Positions 24,058 to 34,500 of a stretch of DNA of 44,146 nt are shown here, piece after piece. The notes beneath the pieces were generated by a model, which was not told the origin of the DNA, did no database searches, and was given only the letters and a program-made list of their open reading frames with translations. The stretch is from positions 1 through 44,146 of the forward strand of contig CACYRS010000014.1 in NCBI GenBank assembly GCA_902776935.1. Reading direction: 5' to 3'. This DNA comes from an uncultured Prevotellaceae bacterium. Lineage in GTDB: Bacteria; Bacteroidota; Bacteroidia; Bacteroidales; Bacteroidaceae. Positions within the stretch are counted from its first letter, which is position 1, and every line of letters starts with the position of its first letter. The position numbers and the translations under genes are program-made.

Positions 24058-27000
24058 ATGAAAATGAAACTACTTAGACCATTAATCCTACTGGCAGCGA
24101 TATCCTTCAGTATTGCAGTGAATGCCGTAGAGCGCAAGAAGTACAACTTCAACAGTGAGTGGCGATTAGCCATTGGTGATTTTAAAGAGGCAGCAGAAGC
24201 TTCATTTGATGATAGCCAATGGCAACAAGTGACACTTCCCTATGCCTTCAACGGCGATGAGGCATTCAAAAAAGACATCGTTGATCTTACCGACACAATC
24301 GTATGGTATCGTAAGACTTTCGAGATAAAAGATTACAATCCGAAAGACCGAAAACATTTCATCGAGTTTGAAGGTATTCGTCAGGGAGCTGATTTCTATC
24401 TCAATGGACATAATCTCGGATTTAGTGAGAATGGTGTGATGGCCTGTGGCTTTGACCTGACACCTTATATTATAAAAGGTAAAAACGTGATTGCGGTACG
24501 TTGCGACAACAGTTGGCAGTATCGCTCACGAAAACATAACAGTCGCTATCAGTGGAATGACCGTAACTTCAATGCCAATTATGGAGGTATCCCTAAGAAT
24601 GTGTATCTTCACGTTACGGATAGGCTCTATCAGACCCTGCCACTTTATTCAAACCTCGGCACAACGGGCACTTATATCTATGCCTCCGACTTTGACATCC
24701 CAAACCACAAAGCAGTGATTCACGCTGAATCTCAGGTAAAGAACGAGGATTCTACCCCCCGTTCATTTACGTTATTCGCCAAAGTTCTTGATGCAGAAGG
24801 TAAAGAGGTTGCTCATTTCAATGGCGACAGAATCACCATGCAACCAGGCGAGACACGTATCGTCAAAATTCAGGAAGAGGTTAAAGGTCTTCACTTCTGG
24901 TCATGGGGCTATGGTTATCTATATACTGTCAAGACATTGCTGAAGGCCGATAACGGTTCAAAGATTGATGATGTCATCACACGTACCGGTTTCCGCAAGA
25001 CCAAGTTCGCTGATGGTAAGATCTGGCTCAACGACCGAGTGTTGATGATGCATGGATATGCACAGCGCACCTCTAACGAGTGGCCTGGTGTGGGTATCTC
25101 TGTCCCTGCATGGCTCAGTGATTACAGCAATGACTTGATGGTAAAGTCGAATGGCAATCTGGTGCGCTGGATGCATGTCACCCCGTGGAAACAGGATATC
25201 GAGTCGTGCGACCGTGTGGGACTGATTCAGGCCATGCCCGCCGGCGATGCAGAAAAGGATGTCACTGGTCCTCGCTGGGATCAGCGTACAGAACTGATGC
25301 GCGATGCCATCATCTACAACCGCAACAACCCCTCTATCCTCTTCTATGAGTGCGGCAACGAGAGCATAAGCCGTGAGCACATGTTGGAGATGAAAGCCAT
25401 CCGCGATGAATATGACCCTAATGGCGGACGTGCCATAGGCTCTCGTGAGATGCTTGACATCAACGAAGCAGAATATGGCGGTGAGATGTTGTATATCAAC
25501 AAGTCGAAGAAACACCCTATGTGGGCGATGGAATACTGTCGCGACGAGGGACTTCGTAAATATTGGGACGAATATAGCTATCCCTATCATAAGGAAGGCG
25601 ATGGCCCGCTTTATCGCGGCAAACCGGCTACCGACTATAACCATAACATGGATCAGTTTGCCGTAGAGATGGTCCGTCGTTGGTACGACTATTGGATGGA
25701 ACGTCCAGGAACAGGCACTCGTGTATCTTCCGGTGGTGTAAAGATAGTTTTCTCTGATACCAATACCCACCATCGTGGCGAGTCTAACTACCGTATGAGC
25801 GGTGTCACCGATGCTATGCGTATCCCAAAGGATGCTTTCTATGTTCACCAGGTGATGTGGAACGGATGGGTAGAGCCTGAGGCGACCCAGACCTATATCG
25901 TAGGGCATTGGAACTATAAGAAGGGAACTGTAAAACCCATATATGTAGTATCAACAGGCAACGAGGTAGAACTGTTCCTTAATGGAAAATCATTAGGCAA
26001 GGGCAAGCAGAGCTATCGCTATCTTTATACCTTCGATAACATAGCCTACGAGACTGGCACTCTTGAAGCTGTGGCTGATGATGGCAGTCGTTACAAACTC
26101 GAAACAGCCGGCGAACCCTATCAGCTGAAACTCACAGCCATAGAGAATCCCGAAGGCATGAAGGCCGATGGTGCCGACATGGCGCTCTTCGAAGTAGAGG
26201 TGTTAGACAAGCAGGGACGCCGTTGTCCTCTCGATGACCGAATGATCCACTTCGAACTCTGGGGCGAAGGAAAGTGGATAGGCGGCATAGGCACCAGAAA
26301 CAACAAGGAGATGCAGCGTCCTGACGACAATCGTCCTGCCGGTCTGCTTGATGCCGCAGCAACAAAGAACGTTTCAGACAATTACGTAGGTGCTATGAAC
26401 CTCCCTGTGGAGTGTGGCGTCAACCGTGTGCTTGTCCGCAGTACGGTAAACGCAGGTGACATCAACGTCTCCGCCTATGCCGAGGGTGTTAAGCCTGCAT
26501 ACATAACAGTGAATAGCGAAAAAGTGAATAGTGAAGAGTGTCTGCCACAATTGTCGTTGAAAGGACGCCTTGAGCGCGGTGAAACACCTCTTACCCCATC
26601 TTACACCGAAAAGGCGAAAGAAGTGAAAATCATATCTGCCAAGGCTGGTTATGAGTCAGACAATGCATCACGCAGCTTCGACGACAATGAACTGTCGGAA
26701 TGGAAGAACGACGGTCGGCTCTCTACCGCATGGATCAAGTATCGTCTGGAGAAAAAGACTGTTATCGATGACATCTGTCTGAAACTCACTGGATGGCGTC
26801 TGCGCAGTTATCCTCTTGAGATCTACGCTGGCAAGACCCTCATCTGGAGCGGTGAAACAGAACGTAGTTTGGGGTACATTCACCTCAAGCCTACCAAACA
26901 AGTCAAGACCAACGAGATCACAATCCGTCTTAAAGGTGCCGGCAAGGACAAGGATGCCTTTGGAGGTATCGTGGAAGTTGCAGAGCCTGCCGCTGGCGAA

Positions 27001-27087
27001 CTCGACCTCTTCAAGGCTAAGAACGGTGGCGAAACGAAGAGTGAGCTACGAATAGTAGAGATAGAATTCCTTGAGAATCTAAAATAA
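24058..27087 (+). CDS. secreted GH2 enzyme, beta-galactosidase-like, with C-terminal discoidin-like domain
   Basis: The 1009-residue protein has a signal peptide (to about NA, residue 22), a GH2 jelly-roll (about 28-180), an immunoglobulin-like domain, and a TIM barrel with acid/base E435 in YECGNES and nucleophile E492 in WAMEYCRDEG. After the barrel come a DUF4982-type domain (IYVVSTGNEVELFLNGKSLGKGKQ, about 625-680), an Ig-like domain (to about 815), a low-complexity linker and a C-terminal discoidin-like beta-sandwich (about 850-1000, with SFDDNELSEWKNDGRLSTAWI). Members of this type remove terminal beta-galactose from plant glycans; galactosyl side chains of rhamnogalacturonan are the likely target. 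The linker holds a 15-base DNA repeat (26509-26538) that looks like intergenic repeat sequence caught in frame. It is the second gene after the PL26-like enzyme. Confidence 0.85.
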   Translation: MKMKLLRPLILLAAISFSIAVNAVERKKYNFNSEWRLAIGDFKEAAEASFDDSQWQQVTLPYAFNGDEAFKKDIVDLTDTIVWYRKTFEIKDYNPKDRKHFIEFEGIRQGADFYLNGHNLGFSENGVMACGFDLTPYIIKGKNVIAVRCDNSWQYRSRKHNSRYQWNDRNFNANYGGIPKNVYLHVTDRLYQTLPLYSNLGTTGTYIYASDFDIPNHKAVIHAESQVKNEDSTPRSFTLFAKVLDAEGKEVAHFNGDRITMQPGETRIVKIQEEVKGLHFWSWGYGYLYTVKTLLKADNGSKIDDVITRTGFRKTKFADGKIWLNDRVLMMHGYAQRTSNEWPGVGISVPAWLSDYSNDLMVKSNGNLVRWMHVTPWKQDIESCDRVGLIQAMPAGDAEKDVTGPRWDQRTELMRDAIIYNRNNPSILFYECGNESISREHMLEMKAIRDEYDPNGGRAIGSREMLDINEAEYGGEMLYINKSKKHPMWAMEYCRDEGLRKYWDEYSYPYHKEGDGPLYRGKPATDYNHNMDQFAVEMVRRWYDYWMERPGTGTRVSSGGVKIVFSDTNTHHRGESNYRMSGVTDAMRIPKDAFYVHQVMWNGWVEPEATQTYIVGHWNYKKGTVKPIYVVSTGNEVELFLNGKSLGKGKQSYRYLYTFDNIAYETGTLEAVADDGSRYKLETAGEPYQLKLTAIENPEGMKADGADMALFEVEVLDKQGRRCPLDDRMIHFELWGEGKWIGGIGTRNNKEMQRPDDNRPAGLLDAAATKNVSDNYVGAMNLPVECGVNRVLVRSTVNAGDINVSAYAEGVKPAYITVNSEKVNSEECLPQLSLKGRLERGETPLTPSYTEKAKEVKIISAKAGYESDNASRSFDDNELSEWKNDGRLSTAWIKYRLEKKTVIDDICLKLTGWRLRSYPLEIYAGKTLIWSGETERSLGYIHLKPTKQVKTNEITIRLKGAGKDKDAFGGIVEVAEPAAGELDLFKAKNGGETKSELRIVEIEFLENLK

Positions 27088-27092
27088 AAAGC

Positions 27093-27129
27093 AGAAGTGA
27101 TGGGCCTGGGCTCATCACTTCTCTTTTTT
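27093..27129. terminator. bidirectional hairpin terminator between GH2 and HTCS genes
   Basis: AGAAGTGATG (27093-27102) pairs perfectly with CATCACTTCT (27113-27122), followed by CTTTTTT on the plus strand. The stem overlaps the stop codon of the convergent HTCS gene. On the minus strand the stem is followed by GCTTTTTATTTT, so it can stop both transcripts. Confidence 0.88.
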
Positions 27130-30100
27130 ATACTGACTTGGTGACATACCGAAATGCTGTTTAAAGCATTTATTGAAATAAGAAGCATCTTCAATACCTA
27201 CGCGATAGCTTATTTCTGAGATATTAAGTTCGCCTTCTTCTAATAACTGGGCTGCAAGACGCATGCGCTCTGCAATAAGCAACTTGTTAGGCGACTCACC
27301 TGTCAGTTCCTTCACCTTACCATAAAACTTGGTACGTCCCATCTTCATCATCTCTGCCATCTGGTCGACACTGAAGCTGGAATCGCTGATATGCTGGGCT
27401 ATGATAGTATTTATCTTCTCCAACAGACGTTTATCTGCCTTTGAGGTTATAAGCAAAGTAGAATCAGCTTCTGCCTGTTGATTGTCCGAATAATGGGGAC
27501 TGGTTCCCTGACCCGTCGCTTCAGCAGGATCATGTGCCTGTCCACGTGATTCAGTTCTCCGGTTCCATTTTATCAGTTGGACGATACGAGCAATAAGGAT
27601 ATGGTAGTTACACGGCTTTACCATATAGTCATCAGCACCGGATTCGTATCCTTTTATCTGATGTCGCTCATCGTCAAGGGCTGTAAGCATAATGATTGGG
27701 ATATTTCGCAGAGTATCCTGTTGCCTGATCTTCTTAACGATATCATATCCACTCATATCCGGCAACATCACGTCACATACAAGCAATGACGGAGGTGATG
27801 CCAACAATCCATCCAGTCCGCTCTTGCCATCGGTATAGCTGTCGACAATGAAATATACACCAATCTCGCTCTTTATCTGTTCCAGCATATCGGTGTCGTC
27901 TTCGATGATTGCAATATGATGGTCGTTAAGAGCCTGAGGCTGCATCTCAAGAATGGTCTGCTCCAACAGTACTTCCGACTGTTGAGGTTTCTCTATTGCC
28001 GTAACTGTCTTGTAGTCTTCGGCCTCATAAGAACTCTCATCATCAGGAAATGAGAACGTAAATCTTGAGCCGCCCAAAGATTCTGAGCGCCGATATGTCA
28101 GGCTTCCTTTATGCGTCTGTGCCATTCTATAAGCGGTATACAGGCCGATTCCCATTCCTCCCTGTGAGGCATAGCCATGCATAAACGGTTTGAAGAGTTC
28201 TTGCTCTCGGGTGGAGTCTATGCCATGACCGGAATCCTCAACAATAAGCTGTAACTGTCCCTCATCTCTCTTCAAGCGGATACTGATGGTTCCATACTGT
28301 GGTGTATACTTAATGGCATTGCTGAACAGATTATAGGTAATCGTATCCAGGATATGACGGTCGAACACTGTCTCGTATTTCTTGTCGAAAGGGGTATATG
28401 TGAGTGAGAGCTCCTTTTGCTGGGCGGCATTCCAGAAATCCTGGTATATATCACGCACAAAACCAACGACATCGCCTTTCTCAATACCCAGACGCAGATT
28501 GCCGGTATTGATTTTCCTGAATTCCATTAGCTGATTAACCAGTTGAGTCAACCTTCTTACACCTCGTTTGGCAGTCTGGATAGGTTTCTTCTGGGTGTTA
28601 CCCTCTTCATTAAGCTTATCAACAGCTCCTTGGATGATAGCCAATGGTGTACGGAACTCATGAGCCACCTGAGTGAAGAAGTTGGCACGGAACTCCGATA
28701 CCTGTTTGTCAATCTTCATCTGCTGGTGAAGTTTAAATTCCCTGCGCTTATGACGATATATAATACCACCCACACTACCTATCAACGCAAGATATATTAT
28801 CCATGCCCACCATGAGTTATACCATGGTTCTCGAATCCTAATATTCAGCGTTGTCACCTCGTCATTTTCCCCTGATTTCAAATAGAAAGTGTATCTGCCT
28901 GGTGGCAGGTTACCATAGTCTACTGAGTGTTGTGTCGAGGGCTCTTTCCAATCCCTGTCTATTCCTTTCAGGTAGTACTGATAGGTAGCCCTTTCTGTTG
29001 GGGCAAAGTCAAAGCTGGAGATATAGAATTTTAGCGAGTTTTCATTATAATCCAGAACAATGTCTCCACTCATTGTACGCAAATCCTCATATTGTTCATC
29101 ATTGAATATCGACGTTCCGTTTATCTCTATGTTGGTTATAAATGCCTTTGTTCTCTTATTTGCTACAACATGCTTGCCGCCGGGGTTGATTACCGTTATA
29201 CCATCATGTGTACCAAACAACATCCGTCCATCATCGAGAGTGATGGCACAATCGTCAGAATAGATATTATTGAGCATGGTAGTACCTACCTGAAAATTCG
29301 CAGGTTTCATCGTCTTGACATCAACAAACGTCATAGCCTCATCGGTACCAGCCCAGATATTTCCGTCTTTATCCTCGGCCAAGGAATGGATGTTGTTACT
29401 CGACAGTCCATGTTTCGTAGATAGTATAACAATATCTGCTGACTGGTCTTTCAGGATACATCTTACCAAGCCCGTACCAACACCTCCTGCCCATGTGCTA
29501 CCGTCTTTTGCAGTCAACAGACAGACTATATCATTTGATGTCAATCCATCTCTGATACTGATATGTCTGAAAGAGTCGTTTGTGATGTTCTTCTGCTTGG
29601 TGTCAGTATAGTAAATGCCATTATATGTGGCAACCCATAATATTCCTTTTTTGTCAATAGCCAAGGAGTTTATTCTACTTTCCGATGTGCTGCTGGTCAG
29701 GAAACCCTTTTCTTTTCTCTTCCCATTTTCTTTATACGCCATCACCAGTCCTTGTTCCCATGTTGCTATCCATGTGCGCCCCGTCTGGTCGCTGATACTG
29801 TCGGTATGCACAGCATTAGAGGCAATTGTTTCTGTTTGTACGATATTACCATTTTCAGGAAATAGCCTGAACATCTTTGTACTTTTCGTGCTGACAATAA
29901 TACTCCCGTCCTCTTCTTTGAAGAGGTTTGTAATATAATTAGTCTTTTCACCTCTATTATTAGGATCGGGCAGCAGAATGGTGGTATTAGCCAGGTCGCT
30001 TTGGGAAATCCTTACTATACCGGCATCTTCCTGACCAATCCAGATATTACCATCTCGGTCCTGATGGATATTTATAAGATAGTTTGAGTTGATTATCGGG

Positions 30101-31251
30101 TGCTGGTCATTGGCAGAGTAGTGTTCCGTCTGTCCGATCTTTGGATCATATATAAATAGGCCATTGCCATAGGTGGCGATATAGAATCTGCCGTCATCGC
30201 CCTTGATGGTGGCGAAGTTGCGTTTGCGGGCAACATTATATCCGCTGTCGTGTATAAGATCGAATGCCTTCACATCTCCCTTTTGAGGAAACAGCCAAAG
30301 CTTTCCGTTTCTGTCCGACACCCATATATTACCATCTATCTGGTCTAATGCAATACCGTAGTTCATCTGCCATGCTACGGGTTTCTCGAATTTCAAGGTG
30401 TTACAGTCCATCGCTATTACTGACGTACGAGTCATTACAATCCATTTGTCCTGCCATATAAAGTTGCCGTTAATTCCTCCCATATTCCCGAATTCTGCAG
30501 GAACGGATGTCAGACCCACCTCTTTTCCTTTTAGATTATAGATCAGTACACGGTTGTCTCTCGTCAGGAAGAAGCATCTGTCTTTCCATGAGTTCCACGT
30601 CATAAAGTCACCATCCTTCACTATCTGTACGAACTCATTTTTATCATCGGTTCTAAGCAGGCCATGGTCTGTAAGTGCCCATACATGTCCCTCGGCATCG
30701 GCACGCAGTCGCTTGATACGGCTTTTTGGCAGACTTCCGTTTCCCCTGGTATAGTCCCTGCACTCGAACTTGCCATTACGATATGTCACATGGCGGATGC
30801 CTGCCTTAGCCTCATACATCCAGATACCGTCTTCTTCTGTAATAAAACGTTCGAAGGTTTTATGAGGGTCACACGCACCATAATAATTAGTAAAGCTTCC
30901 TCGTTGAAGGTCATAACAGGCATAGTTGAATGTGGCAGTTCTTATCCACATCAGGTTGTTCTTCTCATCCAAATGGATGGTTCCCACGTTTCCTATGGTA
31001 TGATCGTGACCATTTCCCAAGGTCTGTAGGTTCATAAACGAATAGCCATCGTAACGACAGAGCCCATTAGATGTACCCAACCATATATATCCGGTTTTAT
31101 CCTGTATCATATCGTTGATACGGTTGGATGGTAGTCCGTCACGGGTAGTGATGCTCCTTCCCGTCAGTTTTACTTCTGCCATTATTCCTGTCGACAAAAA
31201 CAGGAGCATGAGCATTATAACTTGCTTGTATTTTAGTTTGTAGAATGCCAT
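27115..31251 (-). CDS. hybrid two-component system regulator (HTCS)
   Basis: This 1378-residue protein joins a whole two-component pathway in one chain. It has a signal peptide (about 1-25), a long periplasmic beta-propeller sensor (about 28-690, with repeats such as GYIWLGTSNGLCRYDGYSF), a Y_Y_Y domain (about 700-800), a transmembrane helix (about 813-833), HisKA with H864 in QVAHEFRTPLAI, and HATPase with NLFSNAIKYTP. A receiver domain with D1160 in VCDVMLPDMSGYDI follows, and then an AraC-type helix-turn-helix (about 1270-1378) ending FGMSPSQYKKEK. HTCS proteins bind an oligosaccharide in the periplasm and activate their PUL; here a rhamnogalacturonan fragment is the likely signal. ATG 31251 is chosen because a -33/-7 promoter lies just upstream, while the upstream TTG at 31320 falls before it. 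It is divergent from susC. Confidence 0.93.
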   Translation of the reverse strand: MAFYKLKYKQVIMLMLLFLSTGIMAEVKLTGRSITTRDGLPSNRINDMIQDKTGYIWLGTSNGLCRYDGYSFMNLQTLGNGHDHTIGNVGTIHLDEKNNLMWIRTATFNYACYDLQRGSFTNYYGACDPHKTFERFITEEDGIWMYEAKAGIRHVTYRNGKFECRDYTRGNGSLPKSRIKRLRADAEGHVWALTDHGLLRTDDKNEFVQIVKDGDFMTWNSWKDRCFFLTRDNRVLIYNLKGKEVGLTSVPAEFGNMGGINGNFIWQDKWIVMTRTSVIAMDCNTLKFEKPVAWQMNYGIALDQIDGNIWVSDRNGKLWLFPQKGDVKAFDLIHDSGYNVARKRNFATIKGDDGRFYIATYGNGLFIYDPKIGQTEHYSANDQHPIINSNYLINIHQDRDGNIWIGQEDAGIVRISQSDLANTTILLPDPNNRGEKTNYITNLFKEEDGSIIVSTKSTKMFRLFPENGNIVQTETIASNAVHTDSISDQTGRTWIATWEQGLVMAYKENGKRKEKGFLTSSTSESRINSLAIDKKGILWVATYNGIYYTDTKQKNITNDSFRHISIRDGLTSNDIVCLLTAKDGSTWAGGVGTGLVRCILKDQSADIVILSTKHGLSSNNIHSLAEDKDGNIWAGTDEAMTFVDVKTMKPANFQVGTTMLNNIYSDDCAITLDDGRMLFGTHDGITVINPGGKHVVANKRTKAFITNIEINGTSIFNDEQYEDLRTMSGDIVLDYNENSLKFYISSFDFAPTERATYQYYLKGIDRDWKEPSTQHSVDYGNLPPGRYTFYLKSGENDEVTTLNIRIREPWYNSWWAWIIYLALIGSVGGIIYRHKRREFKLHQQMKIDKQVSEFRANFFTQVAHEFRTPLAIIQGAVDKLNEEGNTQKKPIQTAKRGVRRLTQLVNQLMEFRKINTGNLRLGIEKGDVVGFVRDIYQDFWNAAQQKELSLTYTPFDKKYETVFDRHILDTITYNLFSNAIKYTPQYGTISIRLKRDEGQLQLIVEDSGHGIDSTREQELFKPFMHGYASQGGMGIGLYTAYRMAQTHKGSLTYRRSESLGGSRFTFSFPDDESSYEAEDYKTVTAIEKPQQSEVLLEQTILEMQPQALNDHHIAIIEDDTDMLEQIKSEIGVYFIVDSYTDGKSGLDGLLASPPSLLVCDVMLPDMSGYDIVKKIRQQDTLRNIPIIMLTALDDERHQIKGYESGADDYMVKPCNYHILIARIVQLIKWNRRTESRGQAHDPAEATGQGTSPHYSDNQQAEADSTLLITSKADKRLLEKINTIIAQHISDSSFSVDQMAEMMKMGRTKFYGKVKELTGESPNKLLIAERMRLAAQLLEEGELNISEISYRVGIEDASYFNKCFKQHFGMSPSQYKKEK

Positions 31252-31269
31252 AATTAGTCTGTTTCGGTG

Positions 31270-31300
31270 CAAAGGTATGCAATTTTGGACAAATATCCAA
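31270..31300 (-). promoter_or_regulatory. HTCS promoter
   Basis: On the minus strand TTG (31300-31298) and TACCTTTG (31277-31270) are exactly 20 bases apart, a complete constitutive-type Bacteroidetes promoter with a leader of about 12 bases. The distal half-site of the susC operator (31284-31293) falls between the two elements, so a bound regulator would probably block this promoter and limit its own synthesis. Confidence 0.65.
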
Positions 31301-31349
31301 GAGTTTGAACAAAAAAACAACTTTATTAATAATGTAAGGATTACTTTTG
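31284..31349 (+). promoter_or_regulatory. activator-type promoter of the susCD operon with 20-bp direct repeat
   Basis: TTTGGACAAA (31284) and TTTGAACAAA (31304) are near-identical direct repeats with a 20-base period. The proximal TTTG ends 34 bases before the -7 box TACTTTTG (31342-31349), and there is no -33 TTG. This is the clearest copy of the element and lies beside the HTCS gene, whose AraC-type domain is the obvious candidate to bind it. Confidence 0.7.
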
Positions 31350-31562
31350 CAACCGAAAACCGACGTGAGTCGTTCTACTAAAACAAATCATCCATACTTA
31401 GTTAAATTGGTTAGTTAGTTAATATTAGTTAGATTAGTAATTTTGGCGTACAAATAGGTATTTAGTTTCCAAGGTATAAGATTGTTGAAGGTACAAAAAG
31501 AGAAAAGAGAACATTATTAATGTAATTATAAACAATTAAGTTAAACTAACAAAAGTGTATTT
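31350..31562 (+). other. long untranslated leader of the susC operon
   Basis: About 210 bases separate the -7 box from the susC ATG, far more than the 20-45 bases at the other promoters here. The stretch is A/T-rich and has a short hairpin CGAC-GTGA-GTCG at 31361-31372 and imperfect TTAG repeats around 31410-31435. No open frame of note is visible. A second -7-like box TAATTTTG (31438-31445) lacks a -33 partner. A role in post-transcriptional control, as known for some susC leaders, is possible but not shown. Confidence 0.4.
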
Positions 31563-34500
31563 ATGAAACTAAAGCTAAGAAGAGTCTCACTGACTTTAAT
31601 GATGATTCTGCTTGCTACGATAGCGTCTGCACAGTCAGAGCTCCGTGGTGTAGTAGTGGATCAGGAAGGTGAGCCTGTGATTGGTGCCAGTGTTTTGGTA
31701 GTAGGCGCGAAAGTTGCCACGGGTACGGTAACGGACTTCGATGGTAATTTCATCCTGAAAGCAAATCCTGGTACTAAGTTGAGAATTTCTTTCGTAGGCT
31801 ACAAGACAGCAAACGTGGAAGCCAAGAACGGCATGCGCGTAGTGCTGGAAGAGGAAGCTACCATGCTGAAAGGCGTGGAGATTGTGGCTTATGGCGTTCA
31901 GAAGAAGGTGACGGTAACTGGTGCTCTCTCGAGTGTGAAGAACGAGGATCTGACCCGTACACCTGTATCTTCAGTTAACAACGTACTCGCAGGTCAGCTC
32001 TCGGGTGTGACCACCGTACAGTACTCTGGTGAGCCTGGTAGCGATGCTGCCTCTATATTCGTTCGTGGTCAGGGTACATGGGCTGACTCCGCTCCACTTA
32101 TTCAGGTTGACGGTGTTGAGCGTACCATGGGTGATATTGACCCTGAGGACATCGAGAGCATTACCGTACTGAAAGATGCGTCTGCCACAGCCGTTTTCGG
32201 TGTACGTGGTGCTAACGGTGTAGTACTTATCACCACCAAGCGTGGTCAGGAAGGCAAGGCAAAGATTGATATCACTACATCTTTCTCTGCTCTTACACCT
32301 ACCAAAATGCTTGAACTGGCAAACTCATATGAATATGGAACATTCTTCAACCAGATGCAGCGCAACGATTTCGACTTCTCTTCAGGTGAGACATTCACCC
32401 CGATGTTCTCAGACAAGCTCCTGCAGAAATTTCAGGACGGCAGCGATCCTATTCGTTTCCCAAACATGCGTTGGAACGAGTATATTTTGAAAGATGTAAC
32501 GCTCCAGACTAAGCATAACATCAACATAAGCGGTGGAACAAAGTCTATGCGTTATTTTGTCAGTGCAGGATTCATGACCCAGGGCGGACTCTTCGAAGAG
32601 TTCGATGGCGATGATTTCCACTACGACTATCGCTACAACCGCTTTAACTATCGTACCAACCTCGACTTGGATGTTACACCTACCACTACTCTCTCCTTCA
32701 ACGTAGCTGGTACAGTAGACAACGCACAGAAGCCTCGTACCAGTCAGGGCGCATCAGGTATGATTATGGCCATGACTCAGTCTACCCCATTCTCAAGTCC
32801 TGGTATCGTTGATGGCAAACTTGTAACAGCAGCTACAGATTATACAGACATCACCCTACCTTTCATTGGCGGTAGCGCTATGACCTATTACAGCAGTGGT
32901 GGTACTGGTGGTTTCTATAAGAACAATAACAATAAACTCCAGATGGACCTCCAGCTTCAGCAGAAGCTCGATTTCATCACCAAGGGGCTGCAGCTTAAGA
33001 TCAAAGGATCGTACAACAGCAACTTCTATGAGCAGAAGGGTGCTTCTGTAGGTCGTGCAACTTATACTCCTGTTATTCAAGATAATGGAACAATTCTGTA
33101 TCGAAAGGATGGCGAGAATACTCCTCCATCTTACGAGCAGTCTACCTCCAAGGGCCGCGACTGGTATTTCGAGGCCCAAATGAACTATAACCGCACTTTC
33201 GGAGAGCATACTGTAGGTGCACTCGTGCTCTACAACCAGAGCAAGGAGTACTATCCTTCAACCTACAGCGATATTCCTCGTGGATACGTAGGTTTGGTAG
33301 GTCGTGTTACTTACGACTGGAAGAACCGTTACATGGCTGAGTTCAACATAGGTTACAATGGTTCAGAGAATTTCCACCCCGATCACCGGTATGGTACATT
33401 CCCTGCAGGTTCTATCGGATGGGTGGCCAGCGATGAGCCTTTCTTCAAGCCTTTGAAAAGCGTGGTTAGTTTCTTGAAGCTGCGTGCTTCATGGGGTCTT
33501 GTAGGTAACGATAAGATTGGTGGTAGCCGATTCATGTATCTGGCAGACCCATATCTCTACAGCACAGCTATGGCTGCCCGTAATGGTTATGCCTATAACT
33601 TCGGTATCGAGAATTCTACTCTCTATCCCGCTTACTATGAGGATGTAAACAACAAGAATAACCCCGACCTCACATGGGAGAAGGCCTTCAAGCAAGACTA
33701 CGGTGTTGACATTAATTTCCTCGACGATCGCCTGCGTGCTACATTCGATTACTATAAAGAGCATCGTACAGACATCCTGCTACGCGACTATACAGCTCCT
33801 GCTATAGTAGGTTTCCAGCCTCCTTACTCTAATCTTGGTATTGTCGACAGTTGGGGTTGGGAGCTTTCACTGAAATGGAACGATAAGATCGGTAGCGATT
33901 TCCGTTACTGGGCTACTGTAAACATCTCTCATAACCAGAACGAGATTATCGAGAAAAAAGAGGCCCCACTGAATAATGAATACCAGTACGAGAAGGGACA
34001 CCGTATCGGCTCTCGTTATATGTATCAGTTCTTCCGTTACTACGATGCCGACACTCCACGTCTTTACGAGGAGACCTTCGGACAGCCATACCCAAAGCAG
34101 CTTGTTGACTTGAAGGATGGTGACGCAGTATTTGTTGACCTCGATGGCAATGGTTATATCGACGAGAATGATAAAACCCGTGATTTGGGATATACTGACG
34201 ACCCAGAGTTCCTGGCAGGTCTGAATGCCGGCTTTGCATGGAAAGACTTTGAGTTCAACATGCAGTGGACAGCCGCTTGGAACGTATCACGTGTTATCAG
34301 CGACGTATTCCGTTATCCGTTCCTCGATCGTACTACTAAAGATCGTGGTGGATTGTTGAAGTATCATCTTGACAACACATGGAACCCAGAGAATCCTGGT
34401 CAAGACTACGAGTACCCACGTGCAACATGGACCAATGGTACTACTAATAACTATCAGGACTGCGCTCTTTATGAGAAGGATGCCAAGTACCTCCGTCTGA

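Noticed and set aside
24958-25908. A 316-codon minus-strand frame inside the GH2 gene
   Set aside because: It covers the GH2 catalytic barrel in antisense and is rich in His and Ile from mirrored codons; there is no start context.
31405-31435. TTAG repeats in the susC leader as a phase-variable tract
   Set aside because: The units are irregular and interrupted, and no promoter element depends on their length.
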